From Flavivirga abyssicola (GTDB taxonomy: Bacteria; Bacteroidota; Bacteroidia; Flavobacteriales; Flavobacteriaceae): DNA of 64,000 bases. The stretch is from contig NZ_CP141266.1 in assembly GCF_030540775.2 (NCBI RefSeq), positions 647,501 to 711,500 of the forward strand, given 5' to 3'. The first letter of the stretch is position 1. Each line of letters starts with the position of its first letter. Below the pieces are notes generated by a model. That model saw nothing but the letters and a program-made list of their open reading frames with translations. It did not search any database and was not told the DNA's origin. Positions 34,697 through 42,489 of this stretch are shown here, in pieces. Position numbers and translations under genes: made by a program.

Positions 34697-35404
34697 ATGA
34701 AAAACATAATTATTGCGAGTACCTCAACAATTCATGGAAGCGGTTATCTAGACTATATTTTAGATGATTTGACTATTTTCTTTACAGGAATTAAAGATAT
34801 TTTATTTATTCCTTACGCTAGACCAAGTGGTATATCTCATAATGAATATACTAAAATTGTTAATACTGCTTTTTCTAAAATCGATAAAACTGCAACAGGT
34901 ATTCATACTTATGAAAACCCTATTGAAGCTATAAAAAAAGCCAAAGCTATTTTTATTGGTGGTGGTAATACGTTTGTTTTAACTAACCAACTTTATAAAA
35001 ATGATTTAATAAGCACTTTACAGACCGTTGTAAAAAACGGAACGCCTTACTTAGGGACAAGTGCTGGTAGTAATATTTGTGGTTTAACTATCAATACAAC
35101 TAACGATATGCCTATAGTGTACCCGCCCAGTTTTAAAGCTTTAGGGTTTGTTCCTTTTAATATAAACCCTCATTATTTGGATCCCGATAAAAGCAGCAAG
35201 CATATGGGAGAAACTAGAGAAACCAGAATAAAAGAGTTTCATAATTTTAATACCCAACCTGTTATCGGTATACGGGAAGGTAGCTGGTTGCATGTAAAAG
35301 ACGATTCTATTATTTTGAAAGGAGATTTAACTGCACGTGTTTTTGAATATGACAAGGTGCCATATGAGGTAGAATCTGGAACAGAATTAAACCAATTAAA
35401 ATAA
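34697..35404 (+). CDS. pepE: Dipeptidase E (peptidase S51)
   Basis: Cytosolic aspartyl dipeptidase that hydrolyses Asp-X dipeptides. 235 residues. The nucleophile is S122 in YLGTSAGSN, with FIGGGNTF before it and the INPHYLDPD histidine after it, matching the Ser-His catalytic set of PepE. The start at 34697 is chosen over an out-of-frame ATG 17 nt upstream. It is followed by a bidirectional terminator shared with the tRNA gene. Confidence 0.93.
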   Translation: MKNIIIASTSTIHGSGYLDYILDDLTIFFTGIKDILFIPYARPSGISHNEYTKIVNTAFSKIDKTATGIHTYENPIEAIKKAKAIFIGGGNTFVLTNQLYKNDLISTLQTVVKNGTPYLGTSAGSNICGLTINTTNDMPIVYPPSFKALGFVPFNINPHYLDPDKSSKHMGETRETRIKEFHNFNTQPVIGIREGSWLHVKDDSIILKGDLTARVFEYDKVPYEVESGTELNQLK

Positions 35405-35405
35405 A

Positions 35406-35433
35406 AAAAGCTCCATAGAAATATGAAGCTTTT
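35406..35433. terminator. Bidirectional terminator between pepE and tRNA-Gly
   Basis: AAAAGCTCCATA-GAAA-TATGAAGCTTTT, a 12-bp stem with one mismatch and runs of A and T on both sides. It would serve pepE on the plus strand and tRNA-Gly on the minus strand. Confidence 0.75.
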
Positions 35434-35435
35434 AG

Positions 35436-35508
35436 AGCGGGAGACCAGGTTCGAACTGGCGACATTCAGCTTGGAAGGCTGACGCTCTACCAACTGAGCT
35501 ACTCCCGC
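35436..35508 (-). tRNA. tRNA-Gly (anticodon TCC)
   Basis: The 73-nt cloverleaf is complete. Acceptor GCGGGAG/CTCCCGC, D arm with AGCTCAGTTGGTAGAGC, anticodon stem TCAGC/GCTGA around the loop CTTCCAA (anticodon TCC), and T arm CCAGTTCGAACCTGG. The CCA end is not encoded. Confidence 0.97.
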
Positions 35509-35559
35509 GTTATTGAGCTGCAAATATATGTAAACTCATAAGTCTTATGCAAGAAAAAA

Positions 35560-35985
35560 TTATAACTTTTTTAAAAAATGATATCCCAAAATGCTAAAGC
35601 CCTCATTATAATAAAACTTATGAGAAGCATAATTGCTTACATACGTGTTTAATTCTACAGATTCATAACCTTTTTCTAAAACATAATTATATATCCATTG
35701 AAAAAACTGCTTACCTATACCTTGTCCCCTATAAGCATCATCTATATAAACATGATCAGGTTCTACACTCTTTCCGGAATAATGTCGCGTGCAAAACCAC
35801 AAACCTGTAACCCCTATTAATTTATCATCATCATATATTACTGCACATTCATAATTTTGAGTAATCATCTCAGAAAAACGCTGTTCTAAAATGGCATAAG
35901 GAATTTTATCTTCATTTAATTTTTGTACTAAAGGAATAACATCATTTATCCTTTCTTTTTCTATAATTTTAAACGTATAGGACAT
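35560..35985 (-). CDS. GNAT-family N-acetyltransferase
   Basis: 141 residues. Motif A is HVYIDDAYRGQGIGKQFFQW (RGQGIG), with an N-terminal LVQKLNEDKIP region and a C-terminal ASHKFYYNEGFSILGYHFLK typical of the fold. Substrate unknown. It is the gene upstream of tRNA-Gly on the same strand, with 51 nt between. Confidence 0.88.
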   Translation of the reverse strand: MSYTFKIIEKERINDVIPLVQKLNEDKIPYAILEQRFSEMITQNYECAVIYDDDKLIGVTGLWFCTRHYSGKSVEPDHVYIDDAYRGQGIGKQFFQWIYNYVLEKGYESVELNTYVSNYASHKFYYNEGFSILGYHFLKKL

Positions 35986-36041
35986 GGAACTTCTTTATAA
36001 ATATATGCTCAAAATTAGTTTTATTTTACCAAATTATTATA

Positions 36042-36201
36042 GAACTCCTCTTGGCTTTTTCTATTTCCTAAAAAATGGCTAAAATTCGCTCATATTTTGT
36101 TACTTTTATTATGCTTAGCACTGCTATGCCTTGCAAAAAAAGCCTCATCTGAACAAATGTTATCTCATTTTCGGTTAAATACAAAAAGTCAAGATGAGTT
36201 C
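36042..36201. mobile_element. MITE-like palindromic element, copy 2
   Basis: 160 bp between the GNAT and M48 genes. Left end GAACTCCTCTTGGCTTTTT; right end on the minus strand GAACTCATCTTGACTTTTT. The centre holds TTAGCACTGCTATGCCTTGC, the counterpart of the copy-1 centre on the opposite strand. It is flanked by ATA on both sides (36039-36041 and 36202-36204). The rest of this 344-nt gap (35986-36329) is AT-rich with no gene. Confidence 0.85.
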
Positions 36202-36329
36202 ATAGTGACTTTTAATAAAAATATAGTGTCTTATAAATAACAGGTTTTTATTCAGGCTTATATTTATTTCAATTAGACTAGCTTAATGTATAAAATTTCA
36301 TATTTTTAGTTGCATTAAATTTCAAAAAG

Positions 36330-37097
36330 ATGAGAGGAAAAAATCTTAAATTCCGTTTATTAATAGGTGCCGCCATTGCATTATTCTTTGTTTTTAAAAG
36401 ATGTAGTCAGCAAGAAGTGAATCCGTACACAGGAAGAACACAAACCATATCTATGACCCCAGATAAAGAAATTGCTATTGGGCTACAAAGTGCTCCTCAA
36501 ATGGCACAACAACACGGTGGTTTACATTCAAATAATCAATATCAAGCTTTAGTAGATAATGTTGGAAATAAATTAGTCAACAATAGTATCGCTAAAGACA
36601 CACCATACCAATACGAATTTCATTTACTGGCAGACCCTAACACAATTAATGCCTTTGCACTACCTGGTGGCCAAATATTTATAACGTATGCACTGTTTTC
36701 AAAATTAGAGAATGAAGATCAACTAGCAGGGGTTTTAGGTCACGAAATCGGACATGTTTTAGGTCGTCATAGTGCAGAAAGAATTGCTGAAAGCGAATAC
36801 TGGCAAGGCTTAACAACAGCTGGTTCTGTTGGTGCGGACATGGGTGGACTTATAAGCGGCATTGGTCAAAACACATTACTTACTAATGGTAGAGATGATG
36901 AATTAGAAAGCGATGACCTTGGAGTGCTTTTTATGCTTAAAGCGGGTTATAACCCAGAAGAAATGATTGGTGTTATGGAAATTTTAAAAGCTGCTGCTGG
37001 TCCTAATCGAGTACCTGAATTTCAAAGTACACATCCGGACCCAGATAACAGAATTGAAAAAATTCAAGACGCTATAGAAAAATACAAAAATCAATAA
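36330..37097 (+). CDS. M48-family metallopeptidase
   Basis: 255 residues with an N-terminal membrane anchor (LLIGAAIALFFVF). The zinc motif is H138-EIG-H142 in LGHEIGHVLGRHSAER, the third ligand lies in ELESDDLGV, and the C-terminal STHPDPDNRIEKI is the usual M48C signature. It resembles BepA/LoiP-type periplasmic proteases involved in outer-membrane quality control; the exact role is inferred. Confidence 0.92.
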   Translation: MRGKNLKFRLLIGAAIALFFVFKRCSQQEVNPYTGRTQTISMTPDKEIAIGLQSAPQMAQQHGGLHSNNQYQALVDNVGNKLVNNSIAKDTPYQYEFHLLADPNTINAFALPGGQIFITYALFSKLENEDQLAGVLGHEIGHVLGRHSAERIAESEYWQGLTTAGSVGADMGGLISGIGQNTLLTNGRDDELESDDLGVLFMLKAGYNPEEMIGVMEILKAAAGPNRVPEFQSTHPDPDNRIEKIQDAIEKYKNQ

Positions 37098-37112
37098 ATG
37101 TAAGTTCAATAA

Positions 37113-37139
37113 AAAAAGCCTTGAAAATCAAGGCTTTTT
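37113..37139 (+). terminator. Terminator after the M48 peptidase gene
   Basis: AAAAAGCCTTGA-AAA-TCAAGGCTTTTT, a 12-bp perfect stem 15 nt after the stop. It is symmetrical enough to act on the convergent ankyrin gene as well. Confidence 0.85.
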
Positions 37140-37178
37140 AAGAGAGTGACTAACTCAAAATAATTATTAATTTTATAA

Positions 37179-37586
37179 TTATTTTTTCCTTTTAGATTTT
37201 GATTTTGCTATTGCCTCTTTTATAATGGCAGCTGCATCGTTTGCTCCATGCAATTGAGCATATTTTAATGCTGTCATTTTTTTAGCAGATTTTGCCTTTA
37301 AATTAGCTCCTTTAGCAATTAAAAGTTTTAAAATATCAGTTCGGTTAAATTTTGCAGCATACATAACTGGGGTCATTCCATTAGACATTTCATTTACATC
37401 TGCTCCTCTTTCAATAAGTTTTTGTACTGTTTCTAAATCTCCTTTAGCGATTGAAACACAAAATGAGTTCACTTTAAACACAAATTCTACATTTGTAGTG
37501 TTAGTGTTTTCTGTAATAGTTTTAGCATTAACAGTTACAATAGAGAAACATAATGCAATGGCGGTGATAATGACTGATTTTTTCAT
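37179..37586 (-). CDS. Small exported ankyrin-repeat protein
   Basis: 135 residues. A signal peptide (MKKSVIITAIALCFSIVTVNA) is followed by about two and a half ankyrin repeats (LIERGADVNEMSNGMTPVMYAA, shortened here to its core GADVNEMSNGMTPVMYAAK; LLIAKGANLKAKSAKKMTAL). A lysine-rich tail ends the protein. It is a probable periplasmic protein-binding domain; partner unknown. Confidence 0.82.
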   Translation of the reverse strand: MKKSVIITAIALCFSIVTVNAKTITENTNTTNVEFVFKVNSFCVSIAKGDLETVQKLIERGADVNEMSNGMTPVMYAAKFNRTDILKLLIAKGANLKAKSAKKMTALKYAQLHGANDAAAIIKEAIAKSKSKRKK

Positions 37587-37773
37587 GATGAATGATTTAA
37601 TTTTGATTAATGATTGTTTTTGATATACTAAAGAGACGATATTAAATTCAAACTGTTACATAAAAAATAATAAATAACACATTTTTAACTTTTTTTTCAC
37701 AAATAATTAACTGAACGATTCTTTTTTTAAAAACCCCAAAAAAGCCTTAAAAAATCTAGTATTTAAAAGGCTA

Positions 37774-37809
37774 TTTGCACGTTCTTTATATTTAACTTCT
37801 TTATCTTTG
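37774..37809 (+). promoter_or_regulatory. Promoter of gpmI
   Basis: TTTG at 37774-37777, 24 nt, then TATCTTTG at 37802-37809; the ATG follows 23 nt later. The -7 box is an exact match, and the spacing is slightly longer than the usual 17-23. Confidence 0.6.
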
Positions 37810-37832
37810 TTTCATATTAAATTTTAAGAAAA

Positions 37833-39350
37833 ATGAACAAAAAAGTTATCTTAATGATACTTGATGGTTGGGGTAATTCTCCAGACCCTAAAGTTTCTGC
37901 TATCGATCATGCAAACACCCCTTTTATAGATTCTCTTTATAAAAAATATCCTTTTGCTACATTAAGGACTGATGGGTTACATGTTGGTTTACCAGAGGGT
38001 CAAATGGGAAATAGTGAAGTTGGACATATGAACCTTGGAGCTGGTCGCATTGTTTACCAAGACTTAGTAAAAGTCAATTTAGCTGTAAAGAACAAAACAT
38101 TAAATAACGAAAAAGTATTGGTAGATGCGTTTAACTATGCAAAAACCAATAATAAAGATGTCCATTTTTTAGGATTATTAAGTGATGGTGGTGTGCATTC
38201 CCATATCAACCATTTATTCGGCCTGTTGGATGCTGCTAATGACTTTGGTTTAACTAAAACCTTTGTACACGCCTTTACAGACGGACGTGATGTAGACCCA
38301 AAATCGGGGTATGGCTTTCTTACAGAATTGGAAAGTCATTTAGAAAAAACGAATGGCAAATTAGCCTCTGTTACTGGTCGTTATTATGCCATGGATAGAG
38401 ATAAACGCTGGGAACGTGTAAAATTAGCTTATGATGCATTAGTTCATAGTGTTGGTGAAAAATCTACCAACGTAACCGAGACTATTCAAAAAAGCTATAA
38501 AAATGATATTACCGATGAATTTATTAAGCCTATTATTATGGTTGATGAATCTGGTAATCCTCAGGCTAGTATAAAAGAAGGTGATGTTGTTATCTTCTTT
38601 AACTTTAGAACAGATCGTGGTAGAGAATTAACCGAAGCTTTATCTCAAACAGATTTCCACGAGCAAAATATGCACAAATTGGATTTGCATTATGTAACAC
38701 TTACAAATTATGATGAAACTTACAAAAATGTAAATGTTATATTCAATAAAGACAATTTATCTGAAACTCTAGGTGAGGTTTTAGAAAAACATAATAAAAA
38801 GCAAATTCGTATTGCTGAAACGGAGAAATATCCACACGTTACTTTCTTTTTCTCGGGCGGACGTGAAGAACCTTTTAATGGTGAAACACGTATTTTAAGA
38901 AACTCCCCAAAAGTAGCCACATACGATTTAAAACCAGAAATGAGTGCTTACGAATTACGTGATGCATTAATTCCAGAGCTTCAAAAAGGAGATGTAGATT
39001 TTGTTTGTTTAAATTTTGCAAACGGTGATATGGTAGGCCATACAGGAGTTATGGAAGCTGCCATAAAGGCGTGTGAAGCGGTAGACACATGTGTTGAAGA
39101 TGTTATTACAACAGCTTTAGAGAATGGCTATTCTACATTACTTATAGCCGATCATGGAAATTGTGAAACTATGATAAATCCTGATGGTTCACCTAATACA
39201 GCACACACAACAAATCCTGTTCCTGTTATTTTAATTGATAATGAATTAAAAACGATCAAAGATGGTATTTTAGGAGACATGGCACCTACTATTTTAAAAC
39301 TCATAGGTGTTGAGCAACCGGAATCTATGACCCAGCATGCCTTGGTTTAA
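37833..39350 (+). CDS. gpmI: 2,3-bisphosphoglycerate-independent phosphoglycerate mutase
   Basis: Interconverts 3- and 2-phosphoglycerate using two Mn2+ ions and a phosphoserine. 505 residues. The start MILDGWG carries the first metal aspartate, the nucleophile is S61 in GQMGNSEVGHMNLGAGR, and the metal motifs HAFTDGRD, NFANGDMVGHTG and IADHGNCE are all intact. Monocistronic, or co-transcribed with the small HAD gene, which has its own -7 box. Confidence 0.97.
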   Translation: MNKKVILMILDGWGNSPDPKVSAIDHANTPFIDSLYKKYPFATLRTDGLHVGLPEGQMGNSEVGHMNLGAGRIVYQDLVKVNLAVKNKTLNNEKVLVDAFNYAKTNNKDVHFLGLLSDGGVHSHINHLFGLLDAANDFGLTKTFVHAFTDGRDVDPKSGYGFLTELESHLEKTNGKLASVTGRYYAMDRDKRWERVKLAYDALVHSVGEKSTNVTETIQKSYKNDITDEFIKPIIMVDESGNPQASIKEGDVVIFFNFRTDRGRELTEALSQTDFHEQNMHKLDLHYVTLTNYDETYKNVNVIFNKDNLSETLGEVLEKHNKKQIRIAETEKYPHVTFFFSGGREEPFNGETRILRNSPKVATYDLKPEMSAYELRDALIPELQKGDVDFVCLNFANGDMVGHTGVMEAAIKACEAVDTCVEDVITTALENGYSTLLIADHGNCETMINPDGSPNTAHTTNPVPVILIDNELKTIKDGILGDMAPTILKLIGVEQPESMTQHALV

Positions 39351-39372
39351 ATAAGTAAAAAATAAATTGTTG

Positions 39373-39380
39373 TACTTTTG
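39373..39380 (+). promoter_or_regulatory. -7 box (TACTTTTG) for the HAD gene
   Basis: Exact TAnnTTTG match ending 26 nt before the ATG. A TTGG lies 27 nt upstream, a little far for the -33 box. Confidence 0.45.
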
Positions 39381-39406
39381 TTATAAACCCGAGTTTATAA
39401 CTTATA

Positions 39407-39811
39407 ATGAATTTTAATAACCAACTTATTATTGCAATCGATTTTGATGGAACTATTGTTGAGGACGCATATCCTAAAATAGGAAAACCCATATTGTTTG
39501 CTTTTGAAACTTTAAAACAGTTACAAGATGACGGACATCGCCTTATTTTATGGACTTACAGATCTGGTGAAAGATTAAAAGAAGCCGTCAAGTTTTGTGA
39601 GGATAATGGGATTGTTTTTTATGCTGTAAATAATAGCTTTCCTGAAGAGAAATACACTGACGACGTTAGCAGAAAAATTAATGCTGACTTATTTATTGAT
39701 GATAGAAATATAGGAGGTTTCTTAGGTTGGGGAGAAATATATCAACTACTCACAAATACCAAACCTCCTGAAATAGAAAAAAAGAAAGGTTTTTTCGGCT
39801 TTCTAAAATAG
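39407..39811 (+). CDS. Small HAD-superfamily hydrolase
   Basis: 134 residues. HAD motif I is IAIDFDGTIVED, motif II is LWTYRSG, and motif IV is FIDDRNIGG. There is no cap domain, as in the BT0820-like group of small Bacteroidota phosphatases. Substrate unknown. It ends 6 nt before the convergent CoA-transferase gene. Confidence 0.85.
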   Translation: MNFNNQLIIAIDFDGTIVEDAYPKIGKPILFAFETLKQLQDDGHRLILWTYRSGERLKEAVKFCEDNGIVFYAVNNSFPEEKYTDDVSRKINADLFIDDRNIGGFLGWGEIYQLLTNTKPPEIEKKKGFFGFLK

Positions 39812-39817
39812 CGCTTT

Positions 39818-41083
39818 TTAAATGAGTTCATAATACGTCTTATTAATATATTCTCTATGATCTGGATGTGCTATGTCTACCAAAGCTTTCACTCTTTCCT
39901 GAATCGTTTTTCCATATAAATTAGCTATTCCATATTCTGTAACAACATGGTGCACATGTGCTCTGGTAGTAACAACACCAGCGCCTGGTTTTAAAGACGG
40001 AACGATTCTACTAACACCCTTTTTTGTAATTGAAGGCAATGCTATAATAGCTTTCCCTCCGTGGCTTAAAGATGCGCCTCTAATGTAATCCATTTGTCCT
40101 CCTACTCCCGAATACATTTTAGCTCCAATAGAATCCGCGCAAACTTGTCCTGTTAAATCTATCTCAATAGCAGAGTTAATGGCAACCATCCTAGGGTTTT
40201 GTTTAATAACAGACACGTCATTCACATAATCTGAAGCACGCATTTCAACAAAAGGGTTGTCATCTACATAATCATACAACCTTTTAGAACCAATTAAAAA
40301 TGTTGCCAATGCACGTCCGGGGTTAACACCTTTAAAGTTTCCATTAATTACATCTTTTAAAATTAAATCAATGACCCCATCAGAAAACATTTCTGTATGC
40401 AACCCTAAATCTTTATGATTTGTCAAGCGCGATAATACAGCATTAGGAATTGTTCCTATTCCCATTTGCAGTGTGCTTTTATCTTCAATTAAACTAGCTA
40501 CATAGTCGCCTATTTTATTTTCAATAGCCGATGGATTTCCATACGCATGGGCAGGTATAGGTTCGTTACATTCAACAAATAAATCTATCTCAGTAATATG
40601 AATAATACCATCTCCATGGGTTCTTGGCATTTGTTCATTTACTTGAGCAATGACAATTTTTGCATTATCTATAGCAGCCAAACTAGCTTCAACCGAAACA
40701 CCCAACGAACAATACCCATGTTTATCTGGAACAGATACATGAATTAACGCGACATCCAACGGTAAGATATTTCTCTTAAACAATAATGGTAATTCACTTA
40801 AAAAAACAGGAGTATAAGATCCGTTACCGGCAGTTAATGTATGCCGCACATTATTTCCAATAAAAAACGAATTCACATGAAAACTATCACTAAGTTTCGG
40901 GTTAGCATAACCTGTCTCGCCTTCTACATGTAGATGACAAACCTCAACATTTCTTAATTCCTCATGGCGTTCCGTCATGGCATTCATTAACAATTGTGGA
41001 GCTGCAGCTGCTGCTTGTACATAAACCCTATTGTTACTGTTAATTACTTTTACGGCATCTTCAGCACTAACAATCTTATACAT
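39818..41083 (-). CDS. Acetyl-CoA hydrolase/transferase family protein
   Basis: 421 residues, class I CoA-transferase of the 4-hydroxybutyrate/acetate:CoA-transferase type. Recognisable segments are LHVEGETGYANP, MGIGTIPNAVLSRL, LHTEMFSDGVIDL, the glycine-rich SGVGGQMDYIRGA, and VVTEYGIANLYGKT near the C-terminus. It probably moves CoA between acetate and short acyl-CoAs; the second substrate cannot be fixed from sequence. Confidence 0.9.
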   Translation of the reverse strand: MYKIVSAEDAVKVINSNNRVYVQAAAAAPQLLMNAMTERHEELRNVEVCHLHVEGETGYANPKLSDSFHVNSFFIGNNVRHTLTAGNGSYTPVFLSELPLLFKRNILPLDVALIHVSVPDKHGYCSLGVSVEASLAAIDNAKIVIAQVNEQMPRTHGDGIIHITEIDLFVECNEPIPAHAYGNPSAIENKIGDYVASLIEDKSTLQMGIGTIPNAVLSRLTNHKDLGLHTEMFSDGVIDLILKDVINGNFKGVNPGRALATFLIGSKRLYDYVDDNPFVEMRASDYVNDVSVIKQNPRMVAINSAIEIDLTGQVCADSIGAKMYSGVGGQMDYIRGASLSHGGKAIIALPSITKKGVSRIVPSLKPGAGVVTTRAHVHHVVTEYGIANLYGKTIQERVKALVDIAHPDHREYINKTYYELI

Positions 41084-41180
41084 CTCAATTTAATTTAGTA
41101 CATAAATTTATTCATTTCTACCCTTTTAAAAAATGTCAAAAGTCATGTTATCATTAAAAATATTAATACTTAATTTTAAG

Positions 41181-41188
41181 TATCTTTG
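41181..41188 (+). promoter_or_regulatory. -7 box (TATCTTTG) for map
   Basis: Exact consensus match ending 17 nt before the map ATG. No obvious -33 TTG. Confidence 0.5.
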
Positions 41189-41205
41189 CCATTATTTTTT
41201 TAGAC

Positions 41206-42024
41206 ATGATTGTAGTAAAAACAAAAGAAGAAATAGAGTTAATGCGTCAAAGTGCATTAATAGTTTCAAAAACGCTTGGCATGCTTGCCAAAGAAGTTAA
41301 GGAAGGGGTTTCCACCATGCAACTAGATAAGCTTGCTGAAGAATTTATAAGAGATCAAGGGGCTTTACCAGGGTTTTTAGGGTTGTACGACTGTCCTTCA
41401 ACCTTACTTTGTAGCGTAAACGAGGCTGTAGTACATGGTTTACCAACAAACACCCCTTTAAAAGATGGCGACATTGTTTCTATTGACTGTGGTGCATTAA
41501 TGAACGAGTTTTACGGAGATCATGCATATACTTTTGAAATTGGTGATGTAGACCCTGAAACAAAAAAGCTTATACAAATAACTAAAGAATCTCTTTATGT
41601 TGGTATTAGAGAGTTTAAAGCAAATAATCGTGTTGGTGATGTTGGCTATGCTATACAAAAATATTGTGAAGATCATGGTTATGGCGTTGTTCGCGAATTA
41701 GTTGGGCATGGACTAGGTAAAAAGATGCATGAAGATCCAGAAATGCCAAATTACGGTAAACGTGGTCGTGGTAAGAAATTCATTGAAGGTATGGTCGTTG
41801 CCATAGAACCTATGATAAATGGAGGTACTCATAAAGTAAGACAATTAAAAGACGGTTGGACTATTGTTACTCAAGATGGTAAGCCTAGTGTTCATTTTGA
41901 GCATGATGTGGCACTTGTAAATGGGAAACCCGAAATACTATCAACGTTTGCTTATGTACATGAAGCTTTAGGAATTGTGAGCACTGAAGAAGACGAGTTT
42001 AGACAAAAGGCTTTAGTCTTATAA
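41206..42024 (+). CDS. map: Type I methionine aminopeptidase
   Basis: Removes N-terminal methionine from nascent proteins. 272 residues. The metal ligands are in SIDCGALMNEFYGDHAYTFE (two Asp; core DCGALMNEFYGDHAYT), VGHGLGKKMHEDPEMPNYG (His), VAIEPMIN (Glu) and FEHDVAL (Glu). H in VVHGLPT is the substrate-contacting histidine. It has its own promoter. A GxxExxY cassette follows, probably inserted between map and a methyltransferase that was once next to it. Confidence 0.96.
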   Translation: MIVVKTKEEIELMRQSALIVSKTLGMLAKEVKEGVSTMQLDKLAEEFIRDQGALPGFLGLYDCPSTLLCSVNEAVVHGLPTNTPLKDGDIVSIDCGALMNEFYGDHAYTFEIGDVDPETKKLIQITKESLYVGIREFKANNRVGDVGYAIQKYCEDHGYGVVRELVGHGLGKKMHEDPEMPNYGKRGRGKKFIEGMVVAIEPMINGGTHKVRQLKDGWTIVTQDGKPSVHFEHDVALVNGKPEILSTFAYVHEALGIVSTEEDEFRQKALVL

Positions 42025-42027
42025 GTT

Positions 42028-42067
42028 ATACGCAGAGATACGCGGAGGCTCACTGAGATACACAGAG
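42028..42067 (+). repeat. Four 10-bp tandem units left of the GxxExxY gene
   Basis: ATACGCAGAG, ATACGCGGAG, GCTCACTGAG and ATACACAGAG occur without gaps and share the pattern NNNCRCNGAG or close to it. An inverted array of the same units lies on the other side of the gene. Confidence 0.85.
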
Positions 42068-42074
42068 AAAATTA

Positions 42075-42452
42075 ATGAAAAATAATCTTACTGAAAAAAT
42101 TATAGGGGCTGCTATTGAAGTGCATCGAGCCTTGGGTCCTGGATTATTAGAATCTGCATATCAGGAATGTTTACTTTTTGAGTTAAAACGTTTAGGCTTA
42201 AGTACCTCTAAAGAAATTGCACTTCCTATAATATATAAGGATATAAAATTAGATCATGGCTATAGAATCGACTTGTTAGTCGAGAACAAAATTGTGGTAG
42301 AGCTTAAAACTGTTGAAACTTTTAGTGATGTCCATTTTGCACAAATATTGACTTATATGAAATTAGGGAATTATCCATTAGGATTATTAATAAACTTCCA
42401 TACCAAACTTTTAAAAAACGGAATTAAACGATTTATAAACACACCTCAGTGA
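42075..42452 (+). CDS. GxxExxY protein
   Basis: 125 residues. The name motif is GLLESAY in ALGPGLLESAYQECL. A PD-(D/E)xK-like core (RIDLLVENKIVVELKTVE) has Asp and Glu-x-Lys in nuclease-like spacing. Members occur in many Bacteroidota and are very often embedded in short tandem repeats, as here. Function is unproven; a nuclease role in the mobility of the flanking repeats is a reasonable guess. The frame runs into the first bases of the right repeat array. Confidence 0.88.
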   Translation: MKNNLTEKIIGAAIEVHRALGPGLLESAYQECLLFELKRLGLSTSKEIALPIIYKDIKLDHGYRIDLLVENKIVVELKTVETFSDVHFAQILTYMKLGNYPLGLLINFHTKLLKNGIKRFINTPQ

Positions 42453-42485
42453 ATCTCTGTGAATTCTCTGTGTAACTCAGCGATA
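42445..42485 (-). repeat. Four 10-11-bp inverted units right of the GxxExxY gene
   Basis: On the plus strand: CTCAGTGAAT, CTCTGTGAATT, CTCTGTGTAA and CTCAGCGATA. Their complements (ATTCACTGAG, AATTCACAGAG, TTACACAGAG, TATCGCTGAG) match the left array. The array ends 4 nt before the TTG start of the next gene. Confidence 0.85.
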
Positions 42486-42489
42486 CAAC

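Noticed and set aside
35239-35523. Minus-strand open frame across the tRNA and the pepE 3' end
   Set aside because: It reads through a complete tRNA-Gly gene; the tRNA explains the conservation and the frame has no protein features.
36000-36240. A gene disrupted by copy 2 of the palindromic element
   Set aside because: Excision joins an open frame, but it has no start codon and no protein-like composition, so unlike copy 1 there is no support for a broken gene.
42028-42485. CRISPR array
   Set aside because: The units are 10-11 bp, contiguous without spacers, and inverted on the two sides of a gene; no cas genes are present. I saw no CRISPR anywhere in the window.
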